DNA of 64,000 nt, from contig NC_087067.1 of assembly GCF_963678635.1 (NCBI RefSeq), positions 13,678,844 to 13,742,843 on the forward strand. Direction: 5' to 3'. The notes beneath the pieces are model-generated. The model saw nothing but the letters and a program-made list of their open reading frames with translations, was not told the origin of the DNA and ran no database searches. Each line of letters starts with the position of its first letter. Within the stretch, counting starts at the first letter, position 1. Made by a program: the position numbers and the translations under genes. This DNA is from Symsagittifera roscoffensis. Lineage: Eukaryota > Xenacoelomorpha > Acoela > Convolutidae. Below are positions 33,666 through 45,222 of this stretch, piece by piece.

Positions 33666-35587
33666 CCAGAAGTGGATTATGAAGAGACGTCGAGACAGAA
33701 AAATAAGACTCGAGCGAGTCTCGACCAGCACCAAGCTACCTGGAACCGATAGGGTGACACCGCCACTTGTTACGCCTTTAGTGGACAACAGAGCATCAAT
33801 CGAAGAAGCCTTGATCAACATAGTGGGCAACATAGGAGAACAGAATGAACAGATGTCCTTAAGACCGAGTGAACTAAAAAGAGCAGTCCACGTCGATAGA
33901 GCAAACCTGCGGGAAGAGATCAACCGCAACAGACAAGAAGTTAGCAGAAGCAAGAAAAGCTTGAAGGAGAGAATGGATGAACACTAGGTGAAGAACTTGT
34001 CGCGAATGACGAGGGAAGCTGAGCCGAGAGAGTTACGGTTGAGAAATGACATGGAGAAATTGAGAATTCAACAAGAGCAGACTCTTGGGTCTCTTGACAC
34101 AAAGAAAGACACAATGATGGAGAGGCGAACTCAGGCTATCAAGGATAGGTTGTATAGGCTACTAGGAAACAGGAGTGGATCGAAGATTGGGGAAAGAAAC
34201 TCAGGAGAACCCAGCAGGGAGCCGAGAGTGAACTTCAATGAACAACCCAATAGAAGAATGACATATGGATCCACTAGAGGAAGGGGTAGTTCATCCAGCT
34301 ATGCCACAGAGGACAATAGGCCACATGGCCGAAACATCACAGGAAGTTCAACTGGCAACAGACCGACCTCAAACGAACGACCGACGCAGACACACATGCG
34401 ACTGCGAGATGTGATTACATAAACTGGAATCATTCGAATCAAGGAACAAGTCATCCGAGCAATTCAAACAGAAGGGAAAACGCCGAGCCTCTATCGGGGG
34501 GCAATGATGCTCAAGCAGGGCATTCAAGGGACGCAACATCAATGGCCACTGCCTTTGAACATCTGAACAGGTCCTTGGAATCATTCTTAACGAGGTTATC
34601 TAGAACCAGTGAACGCAGTGAAAAGTCCAGAAGGGTTTTGAGGAAACCAAGATGCTATAAAGACGAATCTGATGGCTGTTTTGATACCTGGATAGAGGTA
34701 ATGAAACTGCATTTTGAAGAGGAGGACCTGACAGAAAGACAAGATTGCAGTGCGCTCACCAGTAACCTGGAAGGGACAGCCCTAAACTGCGTGATGGCCA
34801 AAAAACACTACCAGCGGGACACTGCTGAGAAAATCTTTGAAATCTTGTTAAATCGATTTGGCTCAGGGGTGCAAGGACACCAAGCGATGATGCGTTTCGA
34901 GCAACGGGGGCAACGTGAAGACTAGACGATAGACAAGTTTCTAGACAATTTGGAGATGCTTAGAAGGCGTAGCCAACCAGATGAGTCAAACAGGAGGATG
35001 AAGCTGACAGTAGCCTCCAATTCATTGATGGTGTGAAGAATGATGAGCTTCGAACGATGTTAGCGCTACATTACAACCAATGCGCCAACACCAGAGGAGT
35101 TGAGATTCAAGTCAAAAGAATAACTTTTACTGAAGCCTCCATCGAGATCTGGATTTTACAAAAACAATTATGGCAATTTTGACAATGGACCAGCAAACCA
35201 AGGTAACAACTGGTACAAAACAAGGGACGATATGGACAAGAGATGCTCTTGTGCAAATTGCAGTTCGACGGACCATCATGTGTCAGCATGCCCAACCTGC
35301 AAACAGGGCATGAAAGCGAGGATGAAGATGCATTAGAGGTCGATCATGAAGATTTCATGAGGGGAGTGATTGCGAAATTAGGCTCAAGGTGTTTCTTTTG
35401 TAACTTGGAAGGTCATTTTAAATCGGATTGTCCACAATTTTGGGATGGTTTGGCAGACATCAAACATCCAAGGCATGAGGAAATTTTATCGGGTGTGAAA
35501 GCCAGCAAGGCTCGCCTGTTGAGTGAAGCGGAGGCACGCAGAAAGGAGAAACCGCAAGAGCTGGCAACAAAGAAAAGCAGGCAGTAA
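33666..35587 (+). pseudogene. gag, better-preserved copy with two CCHC zinc knuckles
   Basis: Frames at 33,601-33,987 and 33,988-34,422 (same frame, one TAG between them) encode the N-terminal helical and Ser/Arg-rich parts. The frame 34,542-34,925 encodes the capsid-type domain (WIEVMKL, FEILLNRFGSG), ending at TAG before TIDKFLD. Knuckle 1 (CANC....H....C) is at about 35,255-35,300 and knuckle 2 (CFFCNLEGHFKSDC) at about 35,393-35,435. The two knuckles lie in different frames, with the shift near 35,310. They bind nucleic acid during RNA packaging. Nearly all single-base losses seen in the first copy are absent here. Confidence 0.65.
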
Positions 35588-35613
35588 CTGAAGAGATACG
35601 TGAACCGGAATCG

Positions 35614-36959
35614 GTGACTGGGGCAAACAACTGCAAGATCGACTATAGGGCAGCCGCGAGAGATGCTTTAAACAGAGTCCATCAGGAGTTGGTGACGAAT
35701 GAGATCGATCAAAAGGTGAAGCTCGAACTAGAGAATGAGAAAATTCAGGAAAGGCTGTTCGCCTTCGAGGCATCAGAAGTCGAAGAAACGAAATCAGCAA
35801 GCAGTTTGAGCATGAAACTTAACGTGATCTTTGGGCAGACGTTCGGCATGGTGCCACAAAGAAGCAGAATACAGTCAATAATTCCAGTTGCGGGACATCA
35901 GGTGATCAAAAACCTAAGTGAACCCTCAGAGTTCACAATGATGCATTTGGATACATATGCAGTTTATCTGAGACAGGTAGAGCCACGCACTGAGTCGAAG
36001 GCTGTGCGAGCGTTGTTGACAACGGGTGGCCCTCGGACAGAGAAACTCCATGGGCACTATCTGGAAGTCCATGGACCGTATCAGATGATTTTGAACGTTG
36101 ACGGAACCAGTATCTATACTAGGACCTACGTCAAAACCGATAGTGACCAAATGGAACAGATCTATTTGGGTCAGGAAGAACTCAAGGTCCGTAGAATTGG
36201 CCATGATACCATGATGGAGCAAGATGCAGTACACATAGGGTACGAGGCAGATGTGACTTCACATCTGCTAGACACCAAGGGGAAGAAAATTGGAGTAATA
36301 GGACTACTGGATATAGGAGGAGTGGTAAGCGTGATGCCAATAAAGACTTGGGAAAGAATCGGCTTCAAGAGGTAAGATCTAATTCCAACGAACCTCAGAT
36401 TGGCGGCCGCCAACCGCGGAGTAATCTACCTGGCAGGAAGGCTACCAATAACGGTCCTTCACATGGGAGGACGCGATCTTTGGATGAGCTTCCTGGTGGT
36501 TGAGAACTTAGACGACTCAGACCAATTCTTCTTGGGCCGCGATTTTGTCCGGATTTTTGATGTGATGATTGACTTGAACAACGCCCTAATAAGGATTAGA
36601 AATCCGGACATGGATGTATTAAGAGACCAATTAATGGAATAATAACAGATGAAAACAAGGTACCAATTTTTTTAAATAGAAAGGTAGAAATACAGCCGGG
36701 TCCAGCTGTAATAGCAATTTTTAGGATGAGAAATTTAAATTTGTTAAGTGATGGTAAACAGGTTTGTCTGGTACCCAACCCAAATAGTCAAAGCTCGGTG
36801 ATTTTAGGTCGGAGCTTTTCAATAACACGGAACCGGCTGTGTTCCTGTGTGATGTTGAACACACTGGACATCACGGTTTTGATCCAGAGAGGAAAGAAAC
36901 TTGGTTACGCTTCGCCGATGAAGACCGACTATGAGGAGACACAAAACTTGAAGCGATAA
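35614..36959 (+). pseudogene. gag C-terminal helix, aspartic protease and following domain, second copy
   Basis: A 253-residue open frame (35,614-36,375) joins the helical gag end to the protease core with LLDIGG (DTG altered to DIG as in the first copy). After the TAA near 36,373 the frame resumes at 36,400-36,642 with FFLGRDF, and the beta-rich pre-RT segment follows at 36,726-36,959. The longer intact frame shows that the break in the first copy, at 29,170, is a single missing G. Confidence 0.65.
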
Positions 36960-37154
36960 AACGTGAAAGACTGCCCGAATTATGCTGATAAAGATACAAT
37001 TTTAAAGAGAATTGACGAATTTAAATCTATTAATTAACTATTTTCAAGGAAATCTGAAACGGATGACGGCAGGTCGAGCTGCTCCGATTTTCCGGAACAC
37101 TCCTCGTCATATGAACTAGAATCCGACAAAACGGTTTTCCTGGAGATAGAACAC

Positions 37155-38668
37155 TTGAGAGGGAGAATAGGTGAGGGAGATTTTGAATCATTAAGGGTGG
37201 TTTTGAACCGGAATGCGGACGTATTTTCAAAACATAAGGCGGATATCGGTTGTTGCAACTTCGTCGAACACGAAATAGAATTAGATGAAGGCGCCATTCC
37301 TCATAGGGAAGGCGCGAGGCGAATGACGCCTCATCATAAATCGGAAGCGTGCAGAGCGGAAATAAAAACGTTGCGCGAATACGACATGATAGAACTCTCG
37401 AAATCGTCTTGGGCTTGCGAGGTAGTCATGGCCAAGAAGAAAGGGGGCAGCTTAGGTTCTGTTGCGACTTTCGTTACCTGAACGCAGTGACATTAAAAAA
37501 AATGCGTACCCGATAACGCGAATAGACGAGAGCCTCTCGAAACTCGGTGACGCCAAGTTCTTCACCACATTGGACTTGGGTTCTGCCTTCTAGCAGGTCC
37601 CTCTGCGGAAGAAGGACAGAGAAAAGACCGTGTTCGCATGTGAATTGGGGTTAAACCAATGGAAGAGGCTGCCCTTTGGCTTGTGCAACGCCACAGCCGC
37701 TTTTCAACGCCACAGCCGCCATGGCTCAGGCTTTGACCAGAGTGACGAAGAAGAAAGGGAACTTTGTGATGTGTTACGTGGATGACGTGGTCATAGCAAC
37801 ACCCACGTTGGAAGACCACATTGATCGGCTCGGTGAGGTCTTTGGTTGTATGAAAAGAGCAGGCTTGAAATGCAAACCATCGAAATGTGAAATCCTTAGG
37901 GATTCAATCAAGTATCTGGGAAGAATGGTGGACAGGCATGGCGTAAGGCCGGACCCGGAAGCAGCGGAGGCTGTGTTGACATGGAAGGCTCCCAGAATGG
38001 ACACACAAATCATGAGCTTCCTAGGGTTTGCCAATTATTACCGTGAAGTCATAAAAAGATAAGCAGACAAGGTGTACCCCATGCAGAAGCTGATGCGCAA
38101 CAAAAGGAAAAAGTTCGAATGGAGCGAAGAAGCTCAAGCTGTCGTCGAGAACATAAAGAGGGAACTGTGCGAAGCGCCAGTGCTAGGCATGCATACAGAG
38201 AAGGGCATGTAAGTCCTTGACACAAATGCATCAGTAGTAGCCATCTCAGGAATATTACATCAGGAGCAGGAGTGGAATGGGAGAACAGTTCTCCGTCCCA
38301 TTGCATATGGCAGTAAAAAGCTGAATGACACTGAAATGAATTATGGTGCGCCAAAGGCAGAAATGTTTGCAGTGGTCACATTCATGGAGAAGTACCGCGC
38401 ATACTTAGGTAGCGCTCCTTTTAAGCTACGCGTGGAAAATTGACCGTTATCCCGGTTGAAGACGTACTCGATGGACCAGATTTATATTGGTCGGTGGATA
38501 GTCGGGTTAGACGGCTACCACATGATAATCGAGCACAGGATGCGTGACAAACCTCAGAATGCTGACAGCCTCAGTAAGAAGACTGAGTTTTATGAAAGAC
38601 TAGAACAGAAACAAGCCAATGAGGCGGAAATCAAGGAAGGGTTCTCGTTTCTGAAAAAAAACTTATGA
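37155..38668 (+). pseudogene. Ty3/gypsy-type RT and RNase H, unit 3
   Basis: Third copy with YVDD at about 37,775-37,786, the same TAG before QVPL (37,591-37,593) and the same downstream stops. One private change is Val for Ala near 38,142. The shared defects place all three copies downstream of one dead ancestor. Confidence 0.75.
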
Positions 38669-38686
38669 GGCGCTTCCCTTGACGAG

Positions 38687-40845
38687 ATGGTTGGACAAAT
38701 CTGGACATCCAATTCCGGGACACCCGAGTTACCGGTGGAGCCGGCAGCGAAAATAAAGATCTTATCGAAGAAGGACCATGTGCGTTTGGATCTGTTGCTA
38801 CGATCGAACTTGGTCCAACAGGAACTCTCTCTTATGAGCATAAATAGCCTCTCATTGCTGGACAAAACGGTGCAGGTCAATCTGCAAGTGATACGGATGC
38901 TGGGTGAATTGTTGGAGAGAGAAGTGACTAGAGATGGCCCCGAGTGGACAACACCATGGCATCGCTATCAGTCAGTGAGAAAGTAAAGATTAAGCCATCA
39001 AGACGTGAACACAAGGAAATTGAAAGGGATCGTAGGACAATAGTTCAGCAAATAGTATCCTCGATACCCCATAACATTTTGACAAGTACATCATACAACG
39101 AAAAGGACAGGTGAAAGGGACAGAAAGGAAATCCGTCACCTTTGAGGATCAGGATCACAAAGGCGAAGAAGTTGAACAAAACCTGGGGCAAGAAAATTTG
39201 TCCGGGGAGAAGGTTGTTGATGGGAACAGGCGAGTTTATCAACAAGACCCGGGACACGAAAGTTTGTTCGGGAGTCAGGTGTAGAGGAAAATGTTCAAGT
39301 TGAGGAACAAGACCTGGAGGATAAAATTTTGTCCGGGGAATTCAGATGGATGAGCAGAGCGCATAAAACTGATCCCGAAGAAAAAACATGCTAGGTGACA
39401 GATTCTTCCGTAGATGACGACTCGAGGAATTCAGGAATTGACACTTACTCAGACAGAAATTCGAGCACAGGATCGGAATTGTCAGAGCAAGCGATCCACA
39501 CGTTGTTAGTGGAGACTCGAGCAAGAGACCTGGACAGAGAAGTATATCAAGACCCTGATAGTAATCGCAACCTGGTACCCAGCAAATCAGTGTTTGACAA
39601 CGCAGCGGATGATCTAGAAGCAATAGCGGTATCGAAACGATCGATGAGTTTTTTGCCGCAGAAAGAAGTAGTCAGGACTGATCTTCAACCCTTCAGACAA
39701 GAGACAGAGCCATTGGCGAAAATTTGGTGTGTGAAGATGGAAGATGACACGCATCAGCCCGATGAAACGAATAGTCAAATGAGGGTCATGAAGACGTACT
39801 TTAAGGCGAGACACAGACGTACTAAGAGCACAAAGAAATGACCGCATGACGAGTGCCCTGGAGGAAGACAGTTACGGTATTCTGAGACAGTACTTTATGT
39901 TGCAAAATAGGGAAGGTTACATCTGAACAAGAACGGGATCGTGGCTTGTAAGAGAAAAGAAGAAGACAAAATTCTGTACAAATATAACTTGATAGTGTTG
40001 CCGCAACTCTATCAGACAGAACTTTTATTCAGATCACTTGATCAGATGGGCCATCAGGGAACTGAGAAAGTATACCAGAGGATTCTGAAGCGCTTTGAGT
40101 GGCCTGGGATGAAGAAAGCATGAGAGAAGTGGGTATCAGCATGTCTGTCATGCCAACAAGTCAAGAATCCAAAGAAGCTACGATATACTTTGCAGGCGAT
40201 CGAGTCATCTGAAATCAACGAGGTGGTGCAGATTGACTACCAGAAAATATGTATGACAGACAGTGGCTATAATCAGGTCTTGGTCATGATAGACCACTTC
40301 ACATAACTGCCTCAGCAGAAGAGACGTGCGATCATCTAATCAATACGTGAATAACGAGACATGGTTGTCCGATGACGTTTCAATCGAATAACGGAACAGC
40401 TTTCGTGGGAGAACTTACGAAAGAGCTCATGAGACGATCACAGGTGGCTCATACTCACTACACGACATACCAACCCCAGACGAATGGCTTAGTGGAGAGG
40501 CCAAAATGGACGTTGGTGTCGATGCTGAGGGTATATTGTTCCAGGTACATGACCGATTGTGACCAATACTTTCCACAGGTAATGGGAGCTTACAACAGCA
40601 CGCAACACTCCACCAACAGAGTTAGTTCACACATGATGTTAACGGGACACGAGAAGTCTTTGCCCTTGGCTTTCTTTTACCCAGAGCATGAGGGGAAGAA
40701 AACATCAAAAAAGGTCTACGTAAGGGATGTGATTAGACGTCAACAAGGACTAAACGACTTGTGTAGACGGAACACTCAGCAAGCACAGAGACGGCAGAGG
40801 AAAAGGTTCGATAAAAAAGCAGCTGGTGCAACGCTTGCACGGTAG
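38687..40845 (+). pseudogene. Linker and integrase core, unit 3 (only integrase with a core)
   Basis: Linker 38,687-38,986 and spacer as in other units. The 179-residue frame is shortened by an 8-bp deletion near 39,820 between CACAGAC repeats. The zinc-binding region is at 39,941-40,200 and, unlike units 1 and 2, the core continues: MTDSGY, MIDHFT and, in frame 40,372-40,845, QSNNGTAF, then QTNGLVERP. Catalytic D..D..E reads Asp (VQIDYQK), Asn (QSNNG where D is expected at 40,387) and Glu (VERP). Integrase would join element DNA to the host; two key positions are lost here (zinc His and second Asp). Confidence 0.7.
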
Positions 40846-41784
40846 GAGACTACGTATGGGTATTTCAAAATAATACACCACCGAAAGGAGCGAAAAAGCT
40901 CCCAAAAAAATGGAGGGCACCCTTCATAATTACGGAAGTGCACCAGGAAGGACGTTTTTACAGACTGAGTACCAGCCGAGCCGCTCACTACGAAAATATT
41001 AAGCCAGACAACCCATCTACGGAAGACTGGTGTACACCTGCAGACATGGAAGAGGGGGTATATCTGATGATGGACCCTGCCTGCGAGCTCAATGAGAAGG
41101 GCACCAGGGGAAAGAATGATGGGAATGAGGTCGTAGAGGAAGGATCAAGTCCACCACTGGATCTGGATCCCAATGAGGTGATTGAAGCAGATGAAGAAAC
41201 CTTGCCCTATGGAGGAGAGGACTGGCAACCAGGTGGAGTTCCCCAAGAATTTGGAACCAGACCTTCCGTTTACGATACAGACACGACAGAGTGATAGGAC
41301 AAGAATCACGAAGAAAAACAATCCTTACGGAGATGACTTCGTAGTGGACAGAGTAGATCTGAGGAAGAAAGTGGAAAAATTGGTGGGCCTGGAAGAAATA
41401 ACCGTGTCACAACACATCGACATAGTCGATGACCACGACGAGGAATGGATCGAACACCGGTCTAAACCAGAGGTAGAATTCGACGACGAGCAACAGCAAT
41501 ATTACTAACACGACTTGACAAATCTGCGTGTCTTGGAATGGCTGAACGAAGTCACGTCGGACCTAAAGGAGATCAGTGTCACGATTCGAGATGAAGACCG
41601 TGAGAGCATCAAATACATAAAAACCGAAAGGGATGATCCTTTCTGGGCTGCCTGGGAAGGGCAATTACTCATTCTTGCATCCAGCCTCGATTTGATATCC
41701 GGTATGCGATCGACGGTGACGTCGATGGATGTTTTTGTCCGGGGAGTGGGGGTAGGACTTAGCCATATTGAAAAATTAATTTAA
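40842..41784 (+). pseudogene. Integrase C-terminal domain and acidic extension
   Basis: After a frameshift near 40,840 the frame 40,842-41,294 carries VGDYVWVF, KKWRAPF and HYENIKP, the SH3-like and chromatin-contact end of gypsy-type integrases. It is followed by an acidic extension. A second shift passes to frame 1 (41,182-41,784), open except for TAA 41,506-41,508, encoding an Asp/Glu-rich stretch and then VFVRGVGVGLS. The extension is unusually long for an integrase and leads directly towards the macro domain. Confidence 0.6.
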
Positions 41785-42325
41785 AAAAATTAAGAATAGC
41801 AAGAGAGACAGGTGATCTAGAGGACCCTAAGAAACCGGACATAGGGAGAGTAGTTGAGTCATATTTTAACTTGCCAAATGAGTACTCAAGTAGCATAACA
41901 TTGACAGATACCGATTTTATACTTAAAAATAGAACAAGTGGGACATGAGTTTTAGGACAGCGTTAGCAGCAGATTTTAAGAGAGAATATAAAAACATAGA
42001 AAAACTTTGGAAGCAAAGACCAGGAATAGGAGACGTAGCAGCCATGCCTCCGCCGGCTTCGCAGTTACCAGGAAAGTATTTATGCTTCTTGGTGACGAGG
42101 GCGACGGAGAAGCGGCACGTGGACTCGGAAAACTTGGTCTTGTCCTTGACGAGACTGAGAGACTTCCTTGTGGAGAGGGAGGTAAAGAAACTCTCGCTTC
42201 CAGTATACGACCCAAGCCGAGGACGACTGCAACCACAGGAGCTATATGCACTGAAACACGTAATCTTTTCTGATACTAACATACAAGTATACTTACATAA
42301 GAAATATTATTTGAGTATAGCCTGA
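41785..42325 (+). pseudogene. Macro domain (TARG1/ALC1-like by motif) downstream of integrase
   Basis: Frame 0 from about 41,785 to TGA 41,946 encodes RIARETGDLED and SYFNLPNE. An extra 2 bases at about 41,943 shift into the 126-residue frame 41,945-42,325. That part reads SFRTALAADF, IGDVAAM, FLVTR, SLTRLRDFL, LPVYDP and FSDTNIQVYLHKKYYLSI, in the order and spacing of the macro fold: Gly-rich loop then helix, GDV strand, yLVTR strand, slP strand, vF.dT.i end. Macro domains bind or hydrolyse ADP-ribose. The usual IGCGLD loop is YDPSRGRLQP here, so activity is uncertain. It sits at the 3' end of pol, probably once in frame with the integrase extension. Confidence 0.6.
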
Positions 42326-42608
42326 GTTTAGGTTGCATGCAGGAAGGTGTCATAGGTGTCATTGCATGCAGGAAGGTGTGTTGTGTGAGATATGTGTGTT
42401 GTGTTATGTTATTAAGACCCTGGACCCTTTTAATACAATTTAAGATCAAAATCTTTTTATCTGACTGTTTTAAATAAATTTTAATACAAAATTGGAGTAA
42501 CGCTGACAAATGTGATATTCGTGACCTCTTTTCTAGATCCTGATTGATCATTTAATCATTCATCAGATTTCAATTGAACAAACTAATAATCAAACCGAAT
42601 CTAACGAA
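42326..42608. other. Spacer with a 29-bp-spaced repeat
   Basis: TTGCATGCAGGAAGGTGT occurs at 42,333-42,350 and 42,362-42,379. The rest is AT-rich, with no gene. It separates the end of pol from the second ORF. Confidence 0.5.
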
Positions 42609-43560
42609 ATGGACAACTACGATTTGAATGAATTGATGGACCTAGCGGAGGCGTATGTAGGGCCGATGATAGATGCGATCTATCGTCGGCTGATGGATCG
42701 ATACTTCGCTCTGGAGGACTCAGGGGTAGTCATGTTGCTGGTCGCCTTAATAAACATCTTAGGGCATGATATCCGTGGGGACCGCAACACCGAAGTCTTG
42801 TTTATGGCCGCATATGGAGAAAGAGGATTACTAGACCACCCAAACATGAGGGTAATGAGGTAGAGAAACGGGCTCTCTCAGGAAGTGACTTGGCGAACGA
42901 GCCTGGGTTGGGAAGTTCCAGGACCTACCAACCAGGTGAGATGCCTCTGCCAACCAAGCCTAGGCCTGGTCTGAGAAGAATGCATCAGGAGATGAACAGC
43001 GAGGCTGCCTCGCCTAGTTTACAACTGAGAGCAGCTGTGCCACCAAAAAAGGCGTGAGTAGAAGAAGAAGTTCAGACGAACGAGAGGATGCAAGATCTCA
43101 AAGGAACGATGCAAGAACTGGAGATGACCAGAAGAGAGCTAGATCAAGTGACTAAGACTATGCTCAGTGTAGAAGAAGACCGGGACATGTGGAAGAAACA
43201 GTTTGAAGAATGTAACAAGAAGCAGGGTCAAGAAATTGAACGCTTGAGGCGAGAAAATAAAGAGCGGTCGGAACGGCTGGCGTTGACGACGGCAGTAGAG
43301 AAAGCGATACCTGTAGGAATATTCCTCGTAGGCAGTCCCCGATGGAGCTCCTAACGCCTCGCGAACTAAGTCAAACGACGGAGGTGAGACACCGACTTCG
43401 ACAGGAAAAGAGTCCCGGACCCTAGTGATACCCTAGGTGACCCAGTCGTGGAGCAGACAGTGCGGAAATTGATAGAAACAGCTGGACGACTAGTCGCTAA
43501 TAGGAATACGCCAGGTTCTGGGGTGACTGCAACCCTATGGAAGAATCGACGACACGGGCA
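42609..43560 (+). pseudogene. N-terminal part of second element ORF, with coiled coil
   Basis: ATG 42,609 opens 84 codons (MDNYDLNELMDLAEAY...) with a hydrophobic VVMLLVALINILG stretch. A shift near 42,851 passes to a frame running to 43,354 with one TGA at 43,055-43,057. That frame encodes a Pro-rich linker and then a long Glu/Lys/Arg-rich heptad-like region (43,088-43,280), a likely coiled coil. A further open stretch (about 43,435-43,610) leads to the SGNH region. The start is chosen because it follows the non-coding spacer and begins a clear change of composition. Confidence 0.45.
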
Positions 43561-43562
43561 GA

Positions 43563-45068
43563 GTGGAACTCTCCCAAGAAACGATAAAGAAAACGGGAGC
43601 TGACAGTGTCACGTTACCAGCAAAGACCTCTAGAGCCCCTGAAAGAAAAATAAGAGAAATGCCGATAAAGAAAGTGTCCAGAGTGTTTGATGTGCAGAAG
43701 AACAACCAGGTGAAGAATAACTTCACAGGAGTTTCGGATGCAGATCCGCGAGCCTGCTTTAATCGATCGACCTGGAGTCCGGCGATAAACATGCAACAAC
43801 CGCCGCTCTGGACATCTCATTTGATACTGGGTGGCAGTTTGGTGAGAGTTCTCCAAAACCTGAGAACAACTTGGATCACCACGGTGATGGGCTTTGGAGG
43901 TGTCACAATAGCCCAGCTATATCGAATGGTGGAGCTAATGAACCCAGGAAAGATCCCTAACATAATGATCCTAATAGGGACAAACAATGTGTCCAGAGGC
44001 TCAGATGAGAAAGATAGAAAATGGGAATCGATGATGGTGTGCCTATTCACTACTCTCTGGCAGAAGTTCAATTGCGCTGTACTGACCGTCTGCACCGTAC
44101 CAATGAGCACGAGAACGTTGACATCGGCATGAAGGAGGCATAACGAAGGAGTCATCAGGTGGAACAACAAACTGAGGAATCTGGCGAGTCTGAATGCTAG
44201 ACGGATGATCCTCATGGACATTGAACACGAGCTCAGAGCTATGGATCAGTCCAGATTAACCACCGATGGAATCTAATTTGATAGTATAGAATGACAAGCC
44301 TGGATGAATCGAGTCTTCCAGGAGCGACTGGGCGAAATGGAGGTCGAGCTCTTTAACACGGGAGTGCTAAAGAAAGAAGAAACGACGAATGAGCCGGCAC
44401 TCTCAACGTTTGTGCCCCCTAAACTAGAAACATGTCTGGAAGCAGTCCCAGCGGTGACCTACAGGCCGCAAAGCTCCAGCGAGCCAGGGCAAAGAATGGA
44501 CGTACAGGACCAATTGGGAGAAGCGCCAAAAAGAAGAACTATTCAAACACGGCGAAGATTAGGACCTGTCAACTCAACTACGGAGACAACAAGTACCTCG
44601 AGACCGGAAACGAGATTGAAGACGAGATCGGAGACTAGATCAGAGTCTACGAGCACCAGCGGAGAGAAACGACGACCAGACAGAAGCTCATTGATGTGGT
44701 CCAGGCCCATACCTTCCCCCTGGCATGTCTATGAAGAGGACCTGATGAAATTGAACCTTCAGACGGTAAGGTTTGCAGCCGATGCCATAAAGATGCTGAA
44801 CGGAGCGGCGAGGCTATCCGTCAACGGACTGTACTCAGTCGCAGGTGTGGACTGGTTGATAGCAGCTGGCATTAACTTCAGCTCCACGACCGCCTTAAGA
44901 TTCGCCCATTTAGAGATACTACCCTCAAATAAAACAATGGGTAAAATAAAGGCAAGACCTTTGCAGGACGTGAAACTGAATCATGGTGAAAGAAATGTTG
45001 AAGGAAGACTTGGAGAGAAACGCGACGTTGTGGCTCCAAAACAGCTTCTGCCGAAACATGGAGACTAA
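43563..45068 (+). pseudogene. Degenerate SGNH domain and linker of the second ORF (element B)
   Basis: One frame runs from 43,563 to 45,068 with stops TGA 44,130-44,132, TAA 44,274-44,276 and TGA 44,292-44,294. SGNH blocks are recognisable by position but altered: GGSLVRVL (GDS expected), GTNNVSRG (GTND expected) and DGI followed by the TAA at the expected His of DGxH. A Ser/Thr/Arg-rich linker (44,450-44,690) and the start of the second SGNH-like domain (LSVNGLYSVAG, AAGINF) follow. Relative to element A the middle of the ORF is missing. The closely related fragment at 49,838-50,575 also lacks the His. Confidence 0.55.
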
Positions 45069-45222
45069 CGTTGATCCTCTACATTGTTGCAAACAAAGAG
45101 TAGAAGACCAGAAGTGTTGGAGGACTGCCTCCAACAGCGTCAAAATAGCTACCAACGTGTTGCAAGACACTGAGACTGAAAGTGCGGAGTCAATGTCACA
45201 GGAGGAGGAGATGGAACATTGA
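44983..45222 (+). pseudogene. 3'-terminal ORF of element B
   Basis: 79 residues: KEDLERN, NSFC, a Cys/His pair (HCCK) and a terminal acidic EEEMEH. Nearly identical to 10,390-10,629 (one Lys to Arg change), and its beginning resembles 7,040-7,130 of element A. It overlaps the preceding frame, which indicates a frameshift in the ancestor. Confidence 0.45.

Larger units (their letters stand above)
24112..40254 (+). repeat. 6,597-bp tandem array of LTR-retroelement internal sequence (about 2.4 units)
   Basis: GGGAAGGCG at 24,112 recurs at 30,709 and 37,306, and matching points throughout show the same 6,597-bp period. Each unit runs RT, RNase H, partial integrase, then jumps at a fixed joint (27,078/27,079 and 33,665/33,666, after ATATGTAT) into gag, zinc knuckles, protease and the next RT. 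No LTR lies at the joints. In the third unit, identity ends at 40,254, where the integrase continues normally. Units differ by only scattered substitutions, a 10-bp duplication near 27,050, ten 1-bp deletions in 27.3-29.2 kb and an 8-bp deletion near 39,820. Confidence 0.9.

Noticed and set aside
24368-40000. Minus-strand ORFs inside the array
   Set aside because: They mirror the plus-strand RT, gag and integrase and repeat with the 6,597-bp period; no motifs of their own.
42609-45222. Envelope gene in the ORF after pol
   Set aside because: No signal peptide, transmembrane anchor or cleavage site is visible; the content is coiled coil plus SGNH-like domain.
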